A DNA stretch of 34,848 nt. Origin: Clostridia bacterium DTU022 (lineage in GTDB: Bacteria; Bacillota; Dethiobacteria; DTU022). The DNA lies in assembly GCA_001512835.1 (NCBI GenBank), contig LFRQ01000011.1, positions 1-34,848 of the forward strand, given 5' to 3'. Positions within the stretch are counted from its first letter, which is position 1, and each line of letters starts with the position of its first letter. Below are positions 1 through 7,639 of the stretch, one piece after another. Position numbers and translations under genes: made by a program. The notes beneath the pieces are model-generated. The model was not told where the DNA came from. It saw only the letters and a program-made list of their open reading frames with translations, and ran no database searches.

Positions 1-500
1 GTGCCCCGCAGCACCGCCGCCGGGTGGTAGGTGGGGTAGATTCGGTAGCCGGGGCCCTCAAACCAGCGCCCCCTCACTTCGGCCAGCTTCGCTTTCGGTT
101 CAAGGATGTTTTGCACCGCCACCAACCCCAGGCAGACCACAACCTGGGGCTTAATCAGCGCCAGCTGTTTTTCCAGCCAGGGCCGGCAGGCAGCCAGCTC
201 GCTGCGATAGGGGTTGCGGTTTTTGGGCGGCCGGCATTTCACCGAACCGGTGATGAAAACATCCTGCCGCGTCAAGCCTGCTGCGTCCAGCAGCCGATCC
301 AGGACTTCGCCGGCCCGTCCCACGAATGGTCTGCCGTATGCATCCTCCTGAGCCCCCGGTGCTTCCCCCAGGAGGAAGATTTTCGCGGCGGGGTTTCCCT
401 CACCAAAGACCACCGACTGCCTGGACATGGCCAGGCAGCAGTTCCGGCATTCTTTGCACATTCTTTGCAAGGCTTCCAGGCTGCTTATATTCTCCGTCAC
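1..500 (-). CDS. Uracil-DNA glycosylase family 4, C-terminus cut by window edge
   Basis: Reading the minus strand from a GTG at 500 gives 166 residues that run off the window. The enzyme removes uracil from DNA as the first step of base excision repair. Visible family 4/5 motifs are GEAPGAQED (residues 45-53, catalytic loop), GRAG near 61, the VKCRPPKNR segment near 87-95 and YHPAA at 158-162. Four cysteines sit where family 4 enzymes bind a [4Fe-4S] cluster: Cys15 and Cys18 in the N-terminal CKEC, Cys89 and Cys105. The GTG was chosen because GGAG lies 8 bases upstream; an in-frame ATG at 461 would lose the N-terminal segment and has no clear RBS. The last residues of the fold are missing only because the window ends. 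Family assignment is confident. Confidence 0.93.
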   Translation of the reverse strand, partial: MTENISSLEALQRMCKECRNCCLAMSRQSVVFGEGNPAAKIFLLGEAPGAQEDAYGRPFVGRAGEVLDRLLDAAGLTRQDVFITGSVKCRPPKNRNPYRSELAACRPWLEKQLALIKPQVVVCLGLVAVQNILEPKAKLAEVRGRWFEGPGYRIYPTYHPAAVLRG

Positions 501-673
501 TTTTTACGCTCCATGTATCGGGAGGACTTTCCCTTGGCTTTTCTGAGAGTGATTATGTCTTCGGCAGCTTTAAATTACCATAAGTCTGCATAAAAAGTAT
601 ATACCTGATTTGGCCTAAAGAGAGTATTTTACGTGACGATGGTCAGGTCTTGGGTTAAACAGGGGGTTAAGTC

Positions 674-802
674 ATGAAATATAAGCTTTTTTATTATAGA
701 GGGGCAGATCTTAGAGTAGTACCAGGTTTTCGTTGCTATAGTCTGGAAGAGGAATCTTTGCCCAGTTCAGGCTATGATTCCGCACGGAGGGCTAATAATT
801 AA
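674..802 (+). CDS. Possible small ORF, 42 aa, unknown
   Basis: An ATG at 674 opens 42 codons ending in TAA at 800-802. A purine-rich AGGGGGT lies about 8 bases upstream, a plausible ribosome binding site. The product is tyrosine- and arginine-rich (it begins MKYKLFYYRG) with no signal peptide or membrane segment and no family I recognise. It lies just downstream of a family A repeat core in an AT-rich gap, so it may be a chance frame. Only the RBS and uninterrupted frame support it. Confidence 0.25.
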   Translation: MKYKLFYYRGADLRVVPGFRCYSLEEESLPSSGYDSARRANN

Positions 803-966
803 AAGCGATTACGATTACTTGGGCGATTGGTGATTAATAATTTAAATATATCAGGTGGGCGGCACCTTTAAGATAGCTCCTCCTCCCTCATATTGACATA
901 TTTTGCCATGTTTCAACAACATAGAATATAGAAAATAAAAAAAGAGCGTTCCTTCGCTTCATACTT

Positions 967-975
967 TGCTATAAT
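967..975 (+). promoter_or_regulatory. Candidate extended -10 promoter for dacF
   Basis: TGCTATAAT is a perfect extended -10 element (TGnTATAAT). No good -35 hexamer sits 16-18 bases upstream, which is tolerable for extended -10 promoters. It would give a leader of about 160 bases before the carboxypeptidase, running through the family B repeats. Confidence 0.4.
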
Positions 976-1035
976 AAGAGACGAATATGGGTTTCGGTGC
1001 AGTATTGTTTTCCGGATTAACAATAGATAGATCAG

Positions 1036-1100
1036 AAGAACCGTCCCTGTGATATATATGTGGTATAAATATATCAAAAGAACCGTCTCCGTGATATATA
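1036..1100. repeat. Family B dispersed repeat, two tandem copies
   Basis: AGAACCGTCCCTGTGATATAT (1036-1056) recurs with two mismatches at 1080-1100. The segment between them, ending GGTATAAATATATCA, recurs in degenerate form near 2578-2611. The ACCGTCCC core is the reverse complement of the GGGACGGT cores at 2452, 16247, 16294 and 28570. The elements lie directly upstream of the carboxypeptidase RBS and would be transcribed in its leader. Confidence 0.75.
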
Positions 1101-1140
1101 ATAGAGGAGCCTGGAGGGATTTACACTGCAGAGGCTGTCG

Positions 1141-2475
1141 TTGCCGGTGTTAATTTTTGTTGCCCTATTGTTGTTCTTCACCCCAGTGGCCCAGGCTTTG
1201 GAAAATCCGGGATTGCAAAATGCAGAAGGGGCAGTCTTGATGGCGGAACCCGGGGGGAAAGTTCTCTATGAGAAAAACTCCCAGAAGCGCTTCTTCCCCG
1301 CGAGCACTACCAAGGTCATGACGGCACTGCTGCTCCTGGAACATGCCGCGCCGGAAGAGACGGTTACTGCCGGGGAAGAAGTTTTTATGGTCGGACCGGA
1401 CAGCAGTACCTCCGGCATAACCTTAGGTGACCGCATCAGGGTTAGGGATTTGCTCTACGCCATGTTGCTGCCCTCGGGAAACGAAGCCGCTTACGCCGCT
1501 GCGGTTTATGTCGCCAGGAAGGCTTCCGGGCAGCCGGAGCTGCCGGTTCGGGAAGCCCTGGAATATTTTGCCGGGATGATGAACGACCGGGCCCGGAAGC
1601 TGGGCGCCGTGAACACTCATTTTGCCAATCCCGACGGCTATCACGATCCCGATCACTATACTACCGCCTTCGATCTTGCCCTGATCGCCCGGGAGGCGCT
1701 AAATAAAGAATTGCTCCGAGAAGCGGCCGGGACCAGGTCTCATCAGGCAACCATAATGCGCAACGGCGAACCGATTACCCTGGAATGGGTCAACACCAAC
1801 TGGCTGCTGCACCCGGATCTGCCCCAGTATTATCCCCGGGCTACGGGGTTAAAAACCGGCTATACTCCCGAGGCCGGCGCGACCCTGGTGGCTACGGCAG
1901 TGGACAAGGACCTGGAACTGATTGTTGTCCTGATGAACAGCACAACGAGGAGCCGCTGCCAGGAGGCCGCCTCCCTCTTTGATTACGGTTTTGACCACTT
2001 CCGGCTCCACCGCCTGGTGGAGAAGGGAGAGGTCGTGGCCGTAGCCGATCTGACGGGGCAGGCTAAAGATGAAGAGGAGAAGGTGCCGGCCCTGGCCGCC
2101 GCCGGCTTCAGCGAGGTACTGCCTGTGGAAGATATCCCGCGGATCAAAAAAACCGTTGCCTGGGAAAGCAGCCTGCTGTCCGAGTCCGGAGAGGCGCTGC
2201 AAGCTCCCCTGGAGGAAGGAGACGTGATCGGCCTGGCCACTTATACCCTGGACGGCAAGGTCTTGTTTAAAACGAAGCTCCTGAGCGGCAGCGACGTGCG
2301 GGCCTATGCCCCCTCCCCCTGGATAAGGCGCGCTTTGCCCGCCGTTATTTTGCTCGGCCTGTTTGGCGTGGTTAGATGGCGGTGGCGCAGACCGGCCTTC
2401 CTGCGGCGCCGCCGTCGTAAAACGGATAGTATACAAGGGGGATGGTTCCATATATCAGGGGGACGGTTCCGATGA
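1141..2475 (+). CDS. dacF: D-alanyl-D-alanine carboxypeptidase (peptidase S11, DacF-like)
   Basis: This penicillin-binding protein trims the terminal D-Ala from peptidoglycan stem peptides outside the membrane. A hydrophobic signal peptide covers residues 1-20. The three serine-enzyme motifs are intact: S55-T-T-K58, S112-G-N114 and K238-T-G240. A beta-rich PBP5 C-terminal domain follows (about 280-385), then a membrane segment near 399-413 with a strongly basic tail. The TTG at 1141 has AGAGG 6 bases upstream; an in-frame CTG at 1126, 7 bases after a better GGAGGG, is an alternative. The last 15 or so residues and the stop are encoded by a family B repeat, so the tail is probably not ancestral. 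A strong hairpin at 2507-2553 ends the transcript. The gene symbol is by similarity of family and is less certain than the function. Confidence 0.93.
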   Translation: MPVLIFVALLLFFTPVAQALENPGLQNAEGAVLMAEPGGKVLYEKNSQKRFFPASTTKVMTALLLLEHAAPEETVTAGEEVFMVGPDSSTSGITLGDRIRVRDLLYAMLLPSGNEAAYAAAVYVARKASGQPELPVREALEYFAGMMNDRARKLGAVNTHFANPDGYHDPDHYTTAFDLALIAREALNKELLREAAGTRSHQATIMRNGEPITLEWVNTNWLLHPDLPQYYPRATGLKTGYTPEAGATLVATAVDKDLELIVVLMNSTTRSRCQEAASLFDYGFDHFRLHRLVEKGEVVAVADLTGQAKDEEEKVPALAAAGFSEVLPVEDIPRIKKTVAWESSLLSESGEALQAPLEEGDVIGLATYTLDGKVLFKTKLLSGSDVRAYAPSPWIRRALPAVILLGLFGVVRWRWRRPAFLRRRRRKTDSIQGGWFHISGGRFR

Positions 2476-2478
2476 TAT
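2436..2478 (+). repeat. Family B repeat overlapping the end of dacF
   Basis: Two short related units, GGGGGATGGTTCCATATATCA at 2438-2458 and GGGGGACGGTTCCGATGATAT following it, lie in tandem across the dacF stop codon. They match the GGGACGGTT-plus-TGATATAT pattern of the other family B copies. The reading frame of dacF runs through both units. Confidence 0.7.
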
Positions 2479-2506
2479 ATTGCCGGTATTAAGCAGGGAC
2501 GAATAG

Positions 2507-2553
2507 GGCCGGGTCTCGAAATACATTTTTTGCAGCCAAGACCCGGCCTTTTT
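2507..2553 (+). terminator. Intrinsic terminator downstream of dacF
   Basis: GGCCGGGTCT (2507-2516) pairs perfectly with AGACCCGGCC (2539-2548) across a 22-base loop and is followed by TTTTTAAA. The stem resembles a pair of diverged family A cores (GGTCAGGTCTTGAAAT), so the terminator may have been built from a repeat. Confidence 0.75.
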
Positions 2554-3181
2554 AAATTCTATGTCAGTCAGGGTTCGGTCCCAATGATGTATTCACGGTA
2601 TAAATATATCAGGAGTACTGTTATTTTTATATTGCCGTCATGTAATAAGAAATTAGGGATAGGGCCTGAAACATGCAGGCATAGAAGGATAATTATGGAA
2701 ATAGGGGAAATATAAAGGAATAAGAGATTAGGCCTTTGAAATATTGGATATTAAAGGGGCATAGAAAAAAAAGAAAAATAAGGTAAGGGGCCAGGTCTTG
2801 AATATTAAGGTTTCTGGCCAAAGTCAAGACCTGACCCCTCATTATTTCTCTCTCTCTTGTTTTGACCCCCTTTTTCCTATATCCCATAACAGAGATAAAA
2901 TCGCTAAATCCGCCTTTAAGAGCAGCCTGTCGAGCTTCTCCTGCTCTCCTGGGTCAACAGGCCACTGCTCTTCTGGGTCACAGGCCACGAGGGTTAGGGG
3001 GGAGCGCCGGCAAGCGCCGGCAGTGGCAGCGCTTCTGCTATCCTCCGCGCCCGCAAACCCGTAACTAGTGCTGGAAAGTTGAAGGGGCTGCCGCCCCAGG
3101 ATTTATTATGCCACCGTTGTTGACTCCCAAGGAGGCAGCTCCCTTCCCACGGATTACTCCATGGGATACTGGCGCCCATGG
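2554..3181. other. Intergenic region between dacF and the DUF2935 gene
   Basis: No convincing gene. It holds a degenerate family B remnant (2578-2611), a family A inverted pair (2787-2838), two imperfect direct repeats of CTGGGTCA(A)CAGGCCAC (about 2950-2988), a GCGCCGGC direct repeat near 3005-3021, and a small GGGGC/GCCCC hairpin at 3084-3097 that could weakly end the minus-strand DUF2935 transcript. Confidence 0.55.
2787..2838. repeat. Family A repeat, inverted pair
   Basis: GGGGCCAGGTCTTGA (2787-2801) and TCAAGACCTGACCCC (2824-2838) are inverted copies of the family A core with one mismatch, separated by 22 bases. Transcribed, they would form a 15-base-pair hairpin on either strand. Confidence 0.8.
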
Positions 3182-4022
3182 CTACTGGGATGCCTGCAGC
3201 GATTTGCAGACATTGGTTACGGACTTGAACTCCTCCAGTTCCTTAAGAAACTTGTCTGCTTCCCGGCGGACGTGGTCCGTCAGAAGAGGATCCGGAATTG
3301 TACTTAGCACCCGGCAGAGGACAACCAGCTCGTGGGCGGTGGCCTTGAAGTCCCGCAGCTCGTTGGTCCTGTCGTTAACTTCGAAAATAAAGCGGACTGC
3401 GGCGTTGAAGAACCGGGGATCCGATTCGGACATGGACTCCAGATCGCGGGCTGTCTCCAGCAAGTTGCGAAATACCTCCAGCAGCGCTTCCGCCTGGGTG
3501 ATCAATGAGCGCTCAGAAGGATCCAGCAGGTGGATTATAAACTCGATATGCTCTTTCATCTGGCGGAGCCAGAATGCTGCTCTCTCCAAGATCTCTTGGA
3601 TCGTGCTTAAAGGTTGCAGCGGTTTCTCAAGAAGCTCCAGGAAGTGGACGGCCTCGCGAGTGATATGATCCACAAACAGCGGGAAGATCGAAGCCCGCAC
3701 CTTGCACTGGATAAGCAGCAGCAGCACTCCGCGCTGGAAGGCGATCAGCGCTTTTACAGCGGCGATGATCTTTCTCAGCAGCTCGGGGTCAATAACTTTG
3801 GCCTTTTTTACTTTTTCCTCCAATGCCCCAAACTGCTTGACGAAAGATTCCGCTTCGGCAATTAAAGCGGTTTGATCACAGGGCAAGCCTAAGGCAATGA
3901 ACTGGGCATGTTCTTTCATGATGGTTACCCAAAAAGCGGATTTCCTGCAGGCGGCCGTTGGTAATTTTATTCCGATCCTTAAAGTCAGAGTATTCCTCCA
4001 GCCCTTGATTTTCCAGATCCAT
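3182..4022 (-). CDS. DUF2935 domain protein with single-base frameshift
   Basis: The open frame from an ATG at 3919 gives 245 residues with two DUF2935-type helical repeats: MKEHAQFI near the start and FWLRQMKEHIEFI in the middle, each followed later by a DHITREA or DHVRREA helix. The function of the family is unknown; members are found in Firmicutes. The family normally begins with an E-x-RFW segment before the EHAQF motif. That segment is present here but in another frame: an ATG at 4022 with a perfect AAGGAGGG 7 bases upstream reads to LQEIRF, and deleting one base of the T5 run (plus-strand A5 at 3931-3935) joins it as RFWVTIMKEHAQF. The repaired protein is 279 aa, the usual length. Either a recent mutation or a sequencing/assembly error explains this. 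Confidence 0.85.
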
Positions 4023-4092
4023 AAATGTTCCCTCCTTAGTAATAGTCAGTAGTAGTCCGGCATCTATTATCCTAAAGATCGATAGATTCCGG

Positions 4093-4120
4093 CTGATTTG
4101 ATTTAAAAAAGTGCTATACT
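4093..4120 (+). promoter_or_regulatory. Candidate promoter upstream of the LysM gene
   Basis: CTGATT (4093-4098), a 16-base spacer and TATACT (4115-4120) preceded by TGC form an extended -10 promoter candidate. It points at the LysM gene with a leader of roughly 205 bases. The leader contains a 14-codon ORF (ATG at 4266, AAGGAGA upstream, stop at 4308-4310) whose role, if any, is unclear. Confidence 0.35.
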
Positions 4121-4333
4121 ACTTTCCATCATATTCAGCTGCAAGGACTAGAGTTACAACTCATATGCAAACAATTTCATAAAGAATATTGCATGCGGTT
4201 GAGACACATATTCCAATAACAGCTTATGGATTTAACCGTTGAAGAAGGGAAGGAGATCTTGCCGCATGAAGATTGTAGCAGAGACGCCCCGCCGGCATAT
4301 AATGCACTAGACATTTTTGAGGAGGAGATAAAT

Positions 4334-4927
4334 TTGTCCCAAGCGATTCCCCCTCCGCCGCCGGTGTGCTCTGGCTTTATTTACGCGGTGCAAAGGGGAG
4401 ATACTCTTTTTGGCATTGCCGGGCGCTTCAACGTTCCCTTAAACAGTTTAATTGCCGCCAACCCGCAGATAACCAATCCAGACTTGATTTTTCCCGGGCA
4501 GCAAATTTGCATCCCTGTCCCCATACCCATTGTAGAATGCTGCCTGCTGCTGTTCAGGACGGCCAACGTGCCGGTGCTGCCCGATGCGGAAGCCGGCGGC
4601 GTGGCCCGGGTGTTCCAGGTTCCGCAAAGTCCTGGAAATGTACTGGTGGCCGCCATCGGGCTGCCTCCGCCGCAAGTGCTGGGCGGCAGCATCTATGTGG
4701 CCTGGATTCGCCGTCCCCCGCAATCCCCAATACCGTTTCAACTGCTGCAGACGGCGCCCGTGGTAATCGAGCCGGGGGTTTGGGTTGGAGCCATCGTCTT
4801 CGGCCCCGGCGAACAGTTTGCTCCCTTCCAGGACATCATCGTTACGGCGGAGTTGGCTTTCCCAGTTATCCAGCCCAACCTGGACCGCATTGCCTTAATC
4901 GGTCTTTTTGAACAGTGCCGCTCCTAG
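4334..4927 (+). CDS. LysM domain-containing protein
   Basis: The 197-residue protein has one LysM module at about residues 15-61 (YAVQRGDTLFGIAGRF ... ANPQI ... IFPGQQICIP), which binds peptidoglycan or related N-acetylglucosamine polymers. A proline-rich N-terminus precedes it. The roughly 130-residue C-terminal part is hydrophobic-beta in character and I do not recognise it. There is no signal peptide, as in several spore-coat-like LysM proteins, but a spore role is only a guess. The TTG at 4334 was chosen because GAGGAGG sits about 9 bases upstream; an in-frame ATG at 4226 would add 36 acidic residues but has no RBS. It is monocistronic, with a strong terminator just after the stop. Confidence 0.85.
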   Translation: MSQAIPPPPPVCSGFIYAVQRGDTLFGIAGRFNVPLNSLIAANPQITNPDLIFPGQQICIPVPIPIVECCLLLFRTANVPVLPDAEAGGVARVFQVPQSPGNVLVAAIGLPPPQVLGGSIYVAWIRRPPQSPIPFQLLQTAPVVIEPGVWVGAIVFGPGEQFAPFQDIIVTAELAFPVIQPNLDRIALIGLFEQCRS

Positions 4928-4937
4928 CAAGGGGGAG

Positions 4938-4966
4938 GGGTTGCCTAAAAAGGCAGCCCTTTTTTT
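4938..4966 (+). terminator. Intrinsic terminator after the LysM gene
   Basis: GGGTTGCCT (4938-4946) and AGGCAGCCC (4951-4959) form a 9-pair stem with one G-U and an AAAA loop, followed by seven T residues. This is a textbook Rho-independent terminator 11 bases past the stop codon. Confidence 0.92.
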
Positions 4967-5037
4967 ACTTTGAGTATTTTTTTGTATTTTTCGCGGCAGT
5001 ATTTGTAGTATATTTGTAATATAAAAAGCGGAACAGG

Positions 5038-5182
5038 GGGTCAGGTCTTGAAATATAAGATCAGATTTGTTGACAAATAAGAAGGAGTTGGATTGCTTGG
5101 GTTTTGTTTATGGATTTATGAAAAAACTATAATTCAAGACCTGACCCCTTAGCTTCTTAGCTTATATTTCAAGACCTGACCC
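5038..5182. repeat. Family A repeats, 22-bp perfect inverted repeat plus internal copy
   Basis: A 22-base family A unit starting GGGTCAGGTCTTGAAATA at 5038 is repeated as its exact reverse complement at 5161-5182, 101 bases apart. A third, shorter inverted copy (AATTCAAGACCTGACCCC) lies at 5131-5148. The element sits immediately upstream of the lemA ribosome binding site and resembles a small MITE-like unit with terminal inverted repeats. Confidence 0.85.
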
Positions 5183-5222
5183 TCTAAAGACCCCTAAAAG
5201 TAAAAGCAAGGAGGCAAAACGT

Positions 5223-5774
5223 ATGGGCTGGATAATAGGCGGCATTGTTCTTCTAATCCTGGTAATGCTGGTGGTTATCTACAACCGGCTGGTAACCCTG
5301 CGGCAGAGATTGAAAAATGCCTGGGCGCAGATCGAGGTGCAGTTGAAGAGGCGCTATGACCTGATTCCGAACCTGGTAGCCACGGTGAAAGGATACGCCG
5401 CGCATGAGAAAGAGACCCTGGAGCGGGTTACCGAGGCCCGGAGCATGGCCATGAACGCGAAAAATGTTCAAGAGCAGGCCGGGGCGGAAAATGCCCTTAC
5501 CGGGGCCTTGCGGCAGCTATTTGCCCTGGCCGAAAGCTACCCCGAGCTCAAGGCCAACACCAACTTCCTGCAGCTCCAGGAAGAGCTGTCCAACACCGAG
5601 AGCAAGATTGCTTTTTCCCGTCAGTTCTACAACGATACCGTTCTGAAGTATAATACGGCCATTCAGAAGTTCCCCACGGTTTTGGTGGCCGGCATGTTCG
5701 GCTTTCACCAGGAGGATTACTTTGACCTGGCCGAGGAAGCGGAAGCCCGCCGGCCGGTAAAGGTCGAATTTTAG
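5223..5774 (+). CDS. lemA: LemA family membrane protein
   Basis: The 183-residue protein has a single N-terminal membrane helix (residues 3-22), then the long helical LemA domain with the typical RLKNAWAQIEVQLKRRYDLIPNLV segment and the C-terminal FPTVLVAGMFGF ... YFDLAEEAE motif. LemA proteins are inner-membrane anchored with an uncertain biochemical function. AAGGAGG lies 8 bases before the ATG. Only 7 bases separate it from the DUF2207 gene, the usual partner of lemA in Firmicutes and other bacteria, so the two form an operon and may act together at the membrane. Confidence 0.95.
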   Translation: MGWIIGGIVLLILVMLVVIYNRLVTLRQRLKNAWAQIEVQLKRRYDLIPNLVATVKGYAAHEKETLERVTEARSMAMNAKNVQEQAGAENALTGALRQLFALAESYPELKANTNFLQLQEELSNTESKIAFSRQFYNDTVLKYNTAIQKFPTVLVAGMFGFHQEDYFDLAEEAEARRPVKVEF

Positions 5775-5781
5775 GTGAAAC

Positions 5782-7635
5782 ATGCAAAAAGAAAAACAAT
5801 ATAACAGCAGACTGATTGGTTGGCGCGGCGGGTTTCCTTTTAAGGTCCTGCTCTGCTTAGGTTTGCTGCTGTTTTTCCTGGCGCAGCTTCCCGCGCCGGC
5901 TTGCGCCGATGGAGACCGCTCATATTATTTCCCCCGGGTGCTAATCGAAGCGGAGGTCCATCCCGACGGCTCCATGACCGTAGTGGAAGAGCGCACCTTC
6001 AGCTTTAAAGGGCGCTACCGGGGCGCCTGGCAGTACATTTATTTGAAGGACAACGCCTCCATCAAAGACGTGCAGGTTAGCGAGCAGGGGGAGGCTTACC
6101 GGCAGGAGGCTCCCGGGACGCAAGACATCCCGGGTATCTTCTACGTGGAGGAGCGCCCCGACCGCATCTACATTGACTGGAGCTTTGAAGCGTTCAATGA
6201 AGAGCGCACCTTTACCATTTCCTATACGGTGGAGAATGCGGTATTGGTCCACCAGGATGTGGCCGAGTTGAATTACCAGTTTATCGGGGGCGAATCCGAG
6301 GTGCGCACGGACCGGGCCAGGGTTGTTTTAACCCTGCCCGAAGGCGCCGCCGCCGAGGGCCTGCGCGCCTGGGGGCACGGGCCCCTTCACGGAGAGGTCT
6401 CCATAGAAGGACCTAACCGGGTGGTTTGGGATATTGAAGGCCTGCCCCCGCGCACTTTCCTGGAAGGAAGAGTGGCTTTCCCGAAGCAGCTGGTTCCGCA
6501 GTGCACCAACCTCTCCGGCAAAGAAGGGCTTCCCGGGATCCTGGCCCAGGAGGAGGAATGGGCCGACCGCGCCAACCGGCAGCGCCTGCTGGACCGGGTC
6601 AATGTTTGGGCCGGCTTTGGGATCTTGGCGGCGGCCATTGTTTTCTACCTGCTGCTGCGGCGCAAAGCGCTCAACCATCCCCAGGCTTTTCGGGGAGACT
6701 ACTACCGGGAGCTGCCGGGGGATTATTCGCCGGCGGAAGCCGGCTACTTTTTCCGTATGGGGCGCACCGCCCCGGAAGACATAACGGCAACCATGCTGGA
6801 CTTGGCGCGGCGGGGGCACCTGCGCCTGGAGGAGTACCAGGAAGAAAAGGGGCTTGTCTTCAAGCGCTCCCACACTGACTACCGGGCTTATCCCGAGGAA
6901 GGCCGCGATCAACTGGCGCCCCACGAGTCAGCGCTGTACAATTTCATTTTTAAAGAGGTGGCGCGGCAAGGCGGGGAGGGCGTTGCCTTTAGCGAAATCG
7001 AAGGGTACGCCAAACGCAGCCGCGTCAGCACGGCTATTTTTTACAAGAGATGGGGCGATGAGATCAAGGCGCTGGTGGAAAAGCTGGGCCTTTTCGGCCC
7101 TACGATTTGGTCCGGGATCATCATCAGCCTGGCTCTGATTGTCGTCGGGTTTATTTTGATCATGAAAGAGTTTATGGCCATTACCGGCTTTGTGATTATC
7201 TTTACAGGGTTCTTGCTTCTGATTCTGATGGCGATGCTCAAGAATCTTACCCCTACCGGGGCGGATCATTACGCCAAGTGGAAAGCCTTCAAGCGGTTTC
7301 TCTTGCACTTTTCCGAGCTGGATCGCTCCACCATCCCGGCCCTGGAGATTTGGGAACATTACCTGGTTTATGCCGTTGCCCTGGGCGTAGCCAAACAGGT
7401 AATGAAGCAGCTGGAGGTGGTTTATCCCCAGCTTAAGGATAAAAGCTACCTGGCCGGCACGGCCTGGCACCGCATGGGACTGCTCTCCGCTGCCGGAGGG
7501 TTCAACGACCTCACTTCGGTGATGCAGCAGTCTTTCCGCAGCGCCTTTAGCTCAACTTCTTCCGGCTCCGGCAAGGGCGGCGGCTTCTCAGGAGGCGGAG
7601 GGGGCGGCGGAGGCGGCGGCGTGGGCGCCCGATAG
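5782..7635 (+). CDS. DUF2207 domain-containing membrane protein (YciQ-like)
   Basis: The 617-residue product begins with a basic segment and a signal peptide/first membrane helix (about residues 18-42), followed by a beta-rich extracytoplasmic DUF2207 domain (FPRVLIEAEVHPDGSMTVVEERTFSF) to about 250. A membrane helix lies near 275-290, a cytoplasmic winged-helix-like stretch follows (MLDLARRGHLRLEE near 335), and a pair of helices near 435-480. The C-terminus is an extreme glycine run (GGGGSGG-like), typical of this family. Function is unknown; it is co-transcribed with lemA, starting 7 bases after its stop with a weak AGGTGAA RBS. Family A repeats begin 5 bases past its stop codon. Confidence 0.93.
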   Translation: MQKEKQYNSRLIGWRGGFPFKVLLCLGLLLFFLAQLPAPACADGDRSYYFPRVLIEAEVHPDGSMTVVEERTFSFKGRYRGAWQYIYLKDNASIKDVQVSEQGEAYRQEAPGTQDIPGIFYVEERPDRIYIDWSFEAFNEERTFTISYTVENAVLVHQDVAELNYQFIGGESEVRTDRARVVLTLPEGAAAEGLRAWGHGPLHGEVSIEGPNRVVWDIEGLPPRTFLEGRVAFPKQLVPQCTNLSGKEGLPGILAQEEEWADRANRQRLLDRVNVWAGFGILAAAIVFYLLLRRKALNHPQAFRGDYYRELPGDYSPAEAGYFFRMGRTAPEDITATMLDLARRGHLRLEEYQEEKGLVFKRSHTDYRAYPEEGRDQLAPHESALYNFIFKEVARQGGEGVAFSEIEGYAKRSRVSTAIFYKRWGDEIKALVEKLGLFGPTIWSGIIISLALIVVGFILIMKEFMAITGFVIIFTGFLLLILMAMLKNLTPTGADHYAKWKAFKRFLLHFSELDRSTIPALEIWEHYLVYAVALGVAKQVMKQLEVVYPQLKDKSYLAGTAWHRMGLLSAAGGFNDLTSVMQQSFRSAFSSTSSGSGKGGGFSGGGGGGGGGGVGAR

Positions 7636-7639
7636 AAAA

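Larger units (their letters stand above)
501..1140. other. AT-rich intergenic region with repeat remnants
   Basis: This gap between the divergent glycosylase and carboxypeptidase genes is clearly more AT-rich than its neighbours. It holds one family A repeat core (GGTCAGGTCTTG at 641-652), a possible 42-codon ORF (674-802), an extended -10 promoter candidate (967-975) and a pair of inverted family B repeats (1036-1100). No RNA gene was recognised. Confidence 0.6.

Noticed and set aside
24-593. Plus-strand ORF of 189 codons at the left edge
   Set aside because: It is antisense to the family 4 uracil-DNA glycosylase, whose motifs are unmistakable on the minus strand.
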